A stretch of DNA of 5,931 nt from Deltaproteobacteria bacterium (GTDB taxonomy: Bacteria; Desulfobacterota; Desulfarculia; Adiutricales; Adiutricaceae). Location of the stretch: positions 1-5,931 of the forward strand of contig JAIRNQ010000110.1 in NCBI GenBank assembly GCA_031257955.1, read 5' to 3'. Under the pieces are notes generated by a model. It was not told where the DNA came from. It ran no database searches and saw nothing but the letters and a program-made list of their open reading frames with translations. Every line of letters starts with the position of its first letter. Within the stretch, counting starts at the first letter, position 1. Both the position numbers and the translations under genes were made by a program. This document shows positions 1-5,089 of this stretch, in pieces.

Positions 1-128
1 TGGGCAAGATTGGAAAATCGCTGAATATACGAAAAAGACCAGTGCCATTTGTGAGCTGCTAGGATTCGACATAAGCTCATGACGGCATATAGACCTAAAT
101 CCTAAAAGTTACAGTTTAAATGGTTTTA

Positions 129-1349
129 TTAGACGCTCAGTACCAGGCCTAGTAAAACGGCAAAGCCGCAGATGAATGAAAGGATGGCCAGAGTATTTTC
201 ATCGTTTTCGGTTGGGGCCAGAAAGGGTTTATCCGGTGGGCGGCTTTTTTTCAGAAGGGCTTGGCGTTCCCCGTCCGGTAAGGGGCTTCCGGAATTGTCG
301 GTAATTTCCAGCCGTTTGGCCGAAAAGGCGGCTTCCCGTAAGGCTTTTGAATAATTGGAGATGGATTTGGCGCGCAGGGCACCGTACCCGTAGGAAAAAA
401 GAAAAGCGAGCAAGGCGGCGCAGATGAACGTGGTGGGTTCCAGCATAAGAAAGGAATCGGTCAGGCTCAATATAATCGAGAACGCGAAGGTGCCCAGGAT
501 AACCCACATAGGAATGTAGCCATTGAATTTAAGGGTACTCCGGCCTTTATCGATGGAACCGGGCTCAACTATGTGACGCTCAAGTTTGGTGTCTTCGGCC
601 CAGATGACGTAGTTGTTGCCCTCATAGGAGTAAACGAACTTGGCCAGGGGGAGCAGGCCGGCCTTGACCGGGCCATCGAAGGTCACCACGGCATCGATGG
701 ACCAATCTTTTTGGCGGTCGCCTTTGGCCATTTCGTGGGCCAAACTCGTGGCGTCATTGTTTATGACCAGGCTTTCCAAGGCAAAAGCGCCCTCTTGGGG
801 ACTGTAGGCGAAATCCAGGCTGGGATAGCCACCCAGCAAATATTGGTTGTAGGTGAACGGCGTATAGGGAACCGACTCCTCCAGCATCTTGGCAACCTGT
901 TGGGGGACCTCGCTGGGATCGGCCGCGCAGACCAAGTGAAGAAATCTAGCCGAGCCTTTGCCCCTGGCCGGGCGCCAGTCGGTCACCGTTTCTTTGGTTT
1001 TGGACTCCTGGCGATCGAAGCCGAAGGTGGCCGACCACTGGCAGTCAAATCTGCCCTGGCCCATGTAACACGGGAGGTAATAAAACCCGGCCTCCTCGAC
1101 TTGGCTTTTCTCCAAAATATCGTCGGGGGAGTTATCCGGGGCGATCATCAGGGCATGGGCCAAGTCGATCAAGTCCGTTTTGTCTACCCCTACCGGGATC
1201 AGAAACTTCGGGACCAAAGGCGGCTGTTTCTCGGGCGTGATCAAAGGGATGCTGGTCCCGCAATAGGGACAAGTGACGGCCAAAACTCGCGGCTTTAGAT
1301 CCACGTCCGCCCCGCAGTTAGGGCAGGGAATTTTCGTTAAAGGGTCCAT
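129..1349 (-). CDS. Zinc-ribbon membrane protein, short paralogue without the exported MORN-variant module
   Basis: A 406-residue protein of unknown function. A zinc ribbon sits at residues 9-30 (CPNC at 9-12, CPYC at 27-30). A conserved soluble region follows (about 45-270), containing EAGFYYLPCYMGQG and TVTDWRPARG; the W-x-P-x-x-G signature recalls bacterial TFIIB-type zinc-ribbon membrane proteins, a resemblance from memory. Predicted membrane segments lie at about 278-297, 304-325 and 387-405. An odd number places the zinc ribbon in the cytoplasm and the very short C-terminus outside. It is clearly paralogous to the protein at 1634-3730 along its whole length, but ends right after membrane segment 3 and lacks 19 residues before the TVTDW motif. 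The ATG at 1349 is supported by an AGGA Shine-Dalgarno seven bases upstream, identically placed in the paralogue. A separate AT-rich upstream gap suggests its own promoter. Confidence 0.93.
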   Translation of the reverse strand: MDPLTKIPCPNCGADVDLKPRVLAVTCPYCGTSIPLITPEKQPPLVPKFLIPVGVDKTDLIDLAHALMIAPDNSPDDILEKSQVEEAGFYYLPCYMGQGRFDCQWSATFGFDRQESKTKETVTDWRPARGKGSARFLHLVCAADPSEVPQQVAKMLEESVPYTPFTYNQYLLGGYPSLDFAYSPQEGAFALESLVINNDATSLAHEMAKGDRQKDWSIDAVVTFDGPVKAGLLPLAKFVYSYEGNNYVIWAEDTKLERHIVEPGSIDKGRSTLKFNGYIPMWVILGTFAFSIILSLTDSFLMLEPTTFICAALLAFLFSYGYGALRAKSISNYSKALREAAFSAKRLEITDNSGSPLPDGERQALLKKSRPPDKPFLAPTENDENTLAILSFICGFAVLLGLVLSV

Positions 1350-1356
1350 GCGGGTA

Positions 1357-1360
1357 TCCT
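1357..1360 (-). promoter_or_regulatory. Shine-Dalgarno site of the 406-residue gene
   Basis: AGGA on the minus strand, seven bases before the ATG at 1349. The surrounding TAGGATACCCGC block is repeated with one change in front of the paralogue at 3730, which fixes both start codons. Confidence 0.75.
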
Positions 1361-1379
1361 ACGCCAAGGGTTTTGATAT

Positions 1380-1407
1380 ATTGTAGTATTAAACATAAAT
1401 AAGTAAA
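1380..1407 (-). promoter_or_regulatory. Candidate sigma70-like promoter for the 406-residue gene
   Basis: Reading the minus strand, TACAAT (1380-1385) matches the -10 consensus at five of six positions. TTTACT (1402-1407) matches the -35 consensus at four of six, with 16 bp between them. Transcription would start near 1373, giving a leader of about 24 bases with the AGGA site inside it. The whole stretch is very AT-rich, so chance matches are likely and this is only the best candidate seen. Confidence 0.35.
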
Positions 1408-1579
1408 AACTAAAATGAAGTTATTGTCTGGCATTTATATGGGCTATACGGCGACAAAACGATAAAAGGACCAAACACAAAAGTAAAGCCCTATCCAGTC
1501 AGCTAAACAAATTCCAGCCGTCGAAAAGGACTTTGGGTCAGCCGGTAAACAGGTTTTGGCCCACTTGGACCCCAGGGCG

Positions 1580-1604
1580 GCCATGGGGCGGCGTTAACCA
1601 TGGC
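1580..1604 (-). other. Inverted repeat downstream of the long zinc-ribbon gene, weak terminator candidate
   Basis: GCCATGG (1580-1586) and CCATGGC (1598-1604) form a perfect 7-bp stem around an 11-base loop, about 30 bases after the stop codon of the 698-residue gene. No T-run follows on the minus strand, so it is not a classical intrinsic terminator. It could be a 3' stabilising hairpin or chance. The rest of the 1350-1633 gap is AT-rich and shows no gene. Confidence 0.3.
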
Positions 1605-1633
1605 TCAAAGGGGATCCGGGGATTTGTGGCGAT

Positions 1634-3730
1634 CTAGGAATTATTGGGGATCTGGGGCAGCATTTCGTCCACTTTCTTTAACGTCTCGTGTAAAAAATCG
1701 TTTTGGGAAAAGACAGGTAAGGGCTCGACGAGTTCGCCCGGCTGGTAGCTTTGATTCTCCTTCGAAGAACCCCGGTCGTAGAGAGTTTTGGCGCTAACCG
1801 ATCCGTCCGGGTAGTAATCGATAGATTCGCCGTGTAGTTCCCCATTTACGTATTTGGAGACATAAGACAAATTGCCTTCGGAATCGTAAGAAAAAAAATC
1901 CCCGTCAATATCGTCGTCTTTGAGTTCCGCCACGTGTTTGGTCTTTTGTCTGTTCCCGTTTTCCTTCGGGTAGTACGTTACCATAAGGCTTTGGTTGTCG
2001 TTCAGCCGGGAACTGGCATAAGAGAAATCGCCGTTGGATTCAAAATAGACGACCGGGCCGTCTACGCGCCCGTCCGAAAACGTAACCAGCGATACGAACT
2101 TATAGGCCGAGGGCTCATCGGAAAGATCGCGTAACTCATAAACCAGACCGTTTACCGGGGTACCGGACACTTGGCAAATTTCAGGCGAACCAGAGCAGGA
2201 TATCTCGTCTTGGTTATAAAACCCGCGTCCGGGTTGGTCGGGAGTGGTTTGGCTAGCGGCTGTGGCCGATGAGTCCTGGCTTTGGCCCTCGCTAGCCAAG
2301 CCTGAGCTTTGGTTCTCGCCGACCGCGCCGGCGTTTTGGCCCTCGCTAGCCGCACCGGCGGTTTGGTTCTCGCCAACCGGGTCCTCGCTTTGGCCGTCGT
2401 CTGTGGAATAAGCGGAATAATCGGATCCGCCGAAAAAATCTAGATCATATTCGTTAATGCCGAAGAACACGGCCAGCGCGATGGCCAAGGCGCAGAGAAC
2501 GGAAAGAATGGGCAGGATAATTTTGTCGTTGTCCGTTTTGGCCAGGAAGGGCTTCTCCGGCGGGCGGCTTTTTTCCAGAAGGTCTCGGCGCTCCTCGTCC
2601 GGCAAGGGGCTTCCCGAATTGTCGGTCAGTTCAAGTCGTTTGCCCCAAAAGGTGGCTTCCCGTAAGGCTTTTGAAAAATTGGAAATGGATACGGAGCGAA
2701 GTGCTCCATATCCGAGGGAAAAAAGAAAGGTGCCCACGGAAGCGTATATGAACGGGGTGAATTCAAGTTCCGGCATGACTTCGGTTAGGGCCAAAACTAC
2801 CGTGAGCGCTATGGAGCCTAGGGTTACCCACATGGGAATATAGCCCTGGGATTTGTCTGTGCCGCGGCTCTTGTCGATAGGGGCGCCCTCAACGATATAG
2901 CTCGAGAGCTTGGTGCCTTCGGCCCAAATGACGTAGTTTTTCCCGCCATAGGAGTAAACGAATTTAGCCAGGGGGATGAGGCCGGCCTTCACCGGGCCAT
3001 CGAAAGTCACCACTGCGTCTATGGACCAATCCTGTTGGTGATCGCCTTGGGCCTTTTTGTGGGCAAAACTCGGGGCGTCCTTGTTTATGACCAAGCTTTC
3101 CAGGGCCGAGGCACCCTGTTCGGGACTGTAGGCGAAATCTAGGCTGGGATAGCCGCCCATCAAGTTTATGTTGTAAGCGATCGGCGTATAAGGTACCGAT
3201 TCCTCCAACATCTCGCCCACCTGGCGGGAAATGGCACTGGGATCGGCCGCGCAGGCTAAGCGAAGGAACCGGGCGACACCGTTGCCGCTGGCCGGGCGCC
3301 AGTCGGTCACGGTCCGGTACCTGGTAACGGCCACTTGCTCCGTCCTGCCGTCTCGGTCGGTTACGGTATCGTAGTCGGTGTAAGCTTCCTCGCGATCAAA
3401 GCCAAAGCTGGCCGTCCAATTGTAATCGAATTTGCCCTGGCCCATGTAACACGGGACGTAATAAAACCCGGCCTCCTCGATTTGGCTTTTTTCCAAAATA
3501 TCGTCGGGGGCGTTATCCGGGGCGCTCATCAGGCCATGGGCCAAGCCGGTCAAGGCGGTTTTGTCGACCCCCACCTGAACCAGGAACTCCATGACCAAAG
3601 CTTGCTCCGGCTCCGGCTTGGCCAAGGGAATTTTGGTACCGCAATACGGACAGGTGACGGCCATTGCCCCCGGCAGAAGGTCCACGTCCGCCCCGCAGTT
3701 GGGACAAGGAATTTGAGTTATAGGGTCCAT
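1634..3730 (-). CDS. Zinc-ribbon membrane protein fused to an exported Cys-pair/MORN-variant module
   Basis: A 698-residue protein of unknown function built from several parts. Residues 9-30 form a zinc ribbon (CPNC 9-12, CPYC 27-30). Residues 45-290 are a conserved soluble domain with EAGFYYVPCYMGQG (87-99) and TVTDWRPASG (140-149). Membrane segments lie near 297-316, 326-344 and 405-424. Residues 433-505 are a low-complexity linker with nine-residue repeats (GENQ and SEGQ alternating). Residues 510-651 carry a Cys pair (C512, C519), the motif TPVNGLVYEL and MORN-variant repeats near 551-573, 601-625 and 626-651 (e.g. YVNGELHGE, YYPDGSVSAKTLY). A tail follows (PGELVEPLPVF). Three membrane crossings put the zinc ribbon inside and the module outside the membrane. 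The N-terminal 425 residues are paralogous to the protein at 129-1349; the C-terminal module matches the proteins at 4200-5033 and 5090-5931. The ATG at 3730 has AGGA seven bases upstream. MORN-variant repeats occur in YwqK-like proteins often labelled antitoxins, but nothing here supports a toxin-antitoxin role. Confidence 0.93.
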   Translation of the reverse strand: MDPITQIPCPNCGADVDLLPGAMAVTCPYCGTKIPLAKPEPEQALVMEFLVQVGVDKTALTGLAHGLMSAPDNAPDDILEKSQIEEAGFYYVPCYMGQGKFDYNWTASFGFDREEAYTDYDTVTDRDGRTEQVAVTRYRTVTDWRPASGNGVARFLRLACAADPSAISRQVGEMLEESVPYTPIAYNINLMGGYPSLDFAYSPEQGASALESLVINKDAPSFAHKKAQGDHQQDWSIDAVVTFDGPVKAGLIPLAKFVYSYGGKNYVIWAEGTKLSSYIVEGAPIDKSRGTDKSQGYIPMWVTLGSIALTVVLALTEVMPELEFTPFIYASVGTFLFSLGYGALRSVSISNFSKALREATFWGKRLELTDNSGSPLPDEERRDLLEKSRPPEKPFLAKTDNDKIILPILSVLCALAIALAVFFGINEYDLDFFGGSDYSAYSTDDGQSEDPVGENQTAGAASEGQNAGAVGENQSSGLASEGQSQDSSATAASQTTPDQPGRGFYNQDEISCSGSPEICQVSGTPVNGLVYELRDLSDEPSAYKFVSLVTFSDGRVDGPVVYFESNGDFSYASSRLNDNQSLMVTYYPKENGNRQKTKHVAELKDDDIDGDFFSYDSEGNLSYVSKYVNGELHGESIDYYPDGSVSAKTLYDRGSSKENQSYQPGELVEPLPVFSQNDFLHETLKKVDEMLPQIPNNS
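2281..2406 (-). repeat. In-frame 27-bp tandem repeat coding the Gly/Glu/Gln linker
   Basis: Four full units of exactly 27 bp begin at 2281, 2308, 2335 and 2362, with a partial fifth at 2389. On the plus strand each begins TTTGG. Two versions alternate: TTTGGCCCTCGCTAGCC and TTTGGTTCTCGCC. Each unit codes nine residues, so the array lengthens or shortens the linker without a frameshift. It separates membrane segment 3 from the external Cys-pair/MORN module. Confidence 0.85.
3302..3367 (-). repeat. Short direct repeats bracketing the segment missing from the paralogue
   Basis: On the plus strand GTCGGTCACGGT (3302-3313) and GTCGGTTACGGT (3356-3367) are 54 bp apart and match at 11 of 12 positions; they code the two copies of TVTD in the protein. 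The paralogue at 129-1349 has a single copy here (near 985-1003) and lacks 19 residues. Slippage or recombination between such repeats is a plausible route for the difference. Confidence 0.6.
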
Positions 3731-3737
3731 GCGGGCA

Positions 3738-3741
3738 TCCT
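3738..3741 (-). promoter_or_regulatory. Shine-Dalgarno site of the 698-residue gene
   Basis: AGGA on the minus strand, seven bases before the ATG at 3730, in a TAGGATGCCCGC context shared with the paralogue. Similarity to the paralogue's upstream DNA ends just beyond this block, a few bases before the tandem array begins. Confidence 0.75.
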
Positions 3742-3746
3742 AATCG

Positions 3747-4005
3747 CGACTCACGGTTATCGTTTGGTGGGCAAGTCCCTTCGCGACTCACGGTTATCGT
3801 TTGGTGGGCAAGCCCCTTCCCGACTCACGGTTATCGGTTGGTGGGCAAGCCCCATTACGACTCTCGGTTATCGGTTGGTGGGCAAGCCCCTTCCCGACTC
3901 TCGGTTATCGGTTGGTGGGCAAGCCCCATTACGACTCTCGGTTATCGGTTGGTGGGCAAGCCCCTTCCCGACTCACGGTTATCGTTTGGTGGGCAAGCCT
4001 CTGGC
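3747..4005. repeat. Seven-unit 37-bp tandem repeat in the leader of the 698-residue gene
   Basis: Units start at 3747, 3784, 3821, 3858, 3895, 3932 and 3969, always exactly 37 bp apart with no spacers. The plus-strand unit begins CGACTC[A/T]CGGTTATCG, then [T/G]TTGGTGGGCAAG, then CCCC and a variable end. The ends of units 2-6 alternate TTCC, ATTA, TTCC, ATTA, TTCC, giving a 74-bp higher-order period. Units 4 and 6 are identical. Units 1, 2 and 7 share the T variant and units 3-6 the G variant, so the array probably grew from its middle. Six of the seven units contain the dyad GGGC-AA-GCC(C), which unit 1 breaks. Since 37 is not a multiple of three and no gene crosses it, the array is non-coding. 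It lies between the best promoter candidate (4045-4073) and the start codon, so it would be transcribed as leader RNA. Confidence 0.95.
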
Positions 4006-4020
4006 TTACACCGAATCCGG

Positions 4021-4048
4021 AAATAACTTCAGGCTTTCGGAGTTATTT
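4021..4048. promoter_or_regulatory. Inverted repeat overlapping the -10 box, operator candidate
   Basis: AAATAACT (4021-4028) and AGTTATTT (4041-4048) form a perfect 8-bp inverted repeat, extendable inward by a C-G and a G-T pair to 10 bp around an 8-base loop. It covers most of the predicted -10 box and the expected transcription start near 4038, as a repressor site would. The arms are AT-rich, which argues against a terminator. An RNA hairpin is not expected, because transcription would start inside it. Confidence 0.45.
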
Positions 4049-4073
4049 TAGCTTTATATCGCAAAACTGGCAA
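4045..4073 (-). promoter_or_regulatory. Predicted sigma70-like promoter of the 698-residue gene
   Basis: On the minus strand TTGCCA (-35, 4068-4073) and TAAAAT (-10, 4045-4050) each match consensus at five of six positions and are separated by exactly 17 bp. The DNA just upstream is AT-rich. Transcription from here gives a leader of roughly 300 bases that contains the whole 37-bp repeat array. Confidence 0.6.
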
Positions 4074-4140
4074 CGAAATAAATCAGGTTGGCGCCCGGTC
4101 TTACGACTATCCGGTTCGCAAATTGGCCTACTATCCCATT

Positions 4141-4173
4141 ACCCGGTTGCCGGGTTACCCGGGTTACCCGGGT
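4141..4173. repeat. GC-rich palindrome cluster after the 277-residue gene, possible 3' structure
   Basis: ACCCGG-TTG-CCGGGT (4141-4155) is a perfect 6-bp stem with a 3-base loop. It is followed by two ACCCGGGT palindromes (4157-4164 and 4166-4173), with CGGGTTACC repeating every 9 bp from 4151. The cluster starts 27 bases downstream of the stop codon of the 277-residue gene on the minus strand. No T-run follows, so it may be a non-canonical terminator, a 3' stabilising structure or a short tandem repeat. Between it and the promoter (4074-4140) I see nothing further. Confidence 0.5.
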
Positions 4174-4199
4174 CGGGCAGAGGGCAAAGCGCTATTGGC

Positions 4200-5033
4200 C
4201 TATTCGGGTAAGGGTATCCGTTGGGAGAGCCCGTCCAGCCGTAGAATTTCGGCCATGGTCTCCGTAATTTGCGGCGTCAGTAGGAAGTTGGGGATGGGCT
4301 CCTTCAACTCTCCCGGGGCATACCTTCGGGGCTGCCCCTCTTGGGCGTCCAGGCGGTAAAAAGTCTTGGAACTGACCGAACCGTCTGGGTAATATTCGAC
4401 GGAGGTGCCGTCCCGCAGCCCGTCCCGAAATTCTTCGATGGTTAAGTGACTCCCGTCTTCGCCAAAATCGTAGGTTAACCCGTCCAGTTTGCCGTTTCGC
4501 CAGTTGAGGACCCCTTTAATCCGTTGGCCCGGACCGACGCCGCCATCGTAAAATTGTATTTCCAGGCCCTCGAAAACCCCTTGCTTAAGAGTTACCGCCG
4601 CGAAAACCTCCCCGTCGTCGCCAAACAGCACCCCCAGGCCGTTAGGCAGGCCGTCCCGGTAGCTTTCGATGGCCACCAGCCGGGGGCGAGGCGGCTGGTC
4701 CGAGTTCGTGCCCAGCGTAAAGACCAACCCGCTAACCGGTCCTTCGGGCGTTTGGCAAAACATGGGCGGCGATTCCGGGCAAAGCAAATCGGCCTTGTGG
4801 TAAAGCCGTTCTCCCGCCTCGGTACCTGTCGGCCCGCCTTGGCCGGGCGGGTTTTGGTCGGATGGCGCTTGGCCTTGGGCCGGTAGCGCCAAACCGGTCG
4901 GGTGCGAGATAGGGGCGATCTGGGCCGCGGCCTGGGCGGCGTAAGCCTGCCCTGGACCAGGGGTGGCCGTCACGGCCAGAAGTCCGGCGGCCACGAAGGC
5001 CAAAAAGTGGTTGAGATTCATGTTTATGGGCAT
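4200..5033 (-). CDS. Secreted Cys-pair/MORN-variant repeat protein
   Basis: A 277-residue protein of unknown function. Residues 1-32 look like a type I signal peptide: hydrophobic stretch HFLAFVAAGLLAVTA and a likely cut after AYA at 30-32. The n-region lacks Lys or Arg, which is unusual, and there is no lipobox. Residues 33-78 are a Pro/Gly/Gln/Ala linker. Cys 85 and Cys 93 precede GPVSGLVF, and MORN-variant repeats follow near 125-146, 149-165, 177-200 and 202-226 (e.g. YRDGLPNGLG, FRDGLRDGT, YYPDGSVSSKTFY). The tail PGELKEPIPNF is shared with the protein at 1634-3730. The start is ambiguous: the ATG at 5033 has a purine-rich TAAGGGGG very close, and an in-frame ATG at 5021 has the same element rather far. 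Either keeps the signal peptide. It lies 56 bp after the upstream gene, so co-transcription is likely. The exported Cys pair may form a disulfide (inference). Confidence 0.9.
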   Translation of the reverse strand: MPINMNLNHFLAFVAAGLLAVTATPGPGQAYAAQAAAQIAPISHPTGLALPAQGQAPSDQNPPGQGGPTGTEAGERLYHKADLLCPESPPMFCQTPEGPVSGLVFTLGTNSDQPPRPRLVAIESYRDGLPNGLGVLFGDDGEVFAAVTLKQGVFEGLEIQFYDGGVGPGQRIKGVLNWRNGKLDGLTYDFGEDGSHLTIEEFRDGLRDGTSVEYYPDGSVSSKTFYRLDAQEGQPRRYAPGELKEPIPNFLLTPQITETMAEILRLDGLSQRIPLPE

Positions 5034-5089
5034 GCCCCCTTACCCGCGGCGGGGTTGGTGGTTTGGGTAACGGCCCCGATGTTAGGGGT

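Noticed and set aside
1..8. TGGGCAAG at the window start matching the core of the 37-bp repeat
   Set aside because: The match is only eight bases, does not extend into the rest of the unit, and is easily due to chance.
52..79. TGAGCT/AGCTCA inverted repeat downstream of the 406-residue gene as a terminator
   Set aside because: The stem is only 6 bp with a 16-base loop and no T-run directly follows on the minus strand. I see nothing else in 1-128.
573..1298. Long plus-strand open frame opposite the 406-residue gene
   Set aside because: It is fully antisense to a convincing gene, has no recognisable domain and reads like a composition shadow. The equivalent shadow appears opposite the paralogue.
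1415..1465. Small plus-strand frame of 16 codons in the gap between the two paralogues
   Set aside because: It has no Shine-Dalgarno site, no homologous counterpart and lies in very AT-rich promoter-like DNA.
3718..3738. Six-codon upstream frame (MPAWTL) overlapping the start of the 698-residue gene
   Set aside because: Its ATG overlaps the AGGA site, leaving no room for its own ribosome binding site, and the paralogue has ATA at that position.
3747..4005. Possible CRISPR array
   Set aside because: Units follow each other directly with no unique spacers, and no cas gene is present.
3335..4051. Plus-strand open frame running through the 37-bp array, apparently coding a repeat protein (LVGKPLPDSRLS...)
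   Set aside because: A 37-bp unit without stops is open in every plus frame, so the repeating peptide is an artefact. The first part is antisense to the 698-residue gene and no ribosome binding site was seen.
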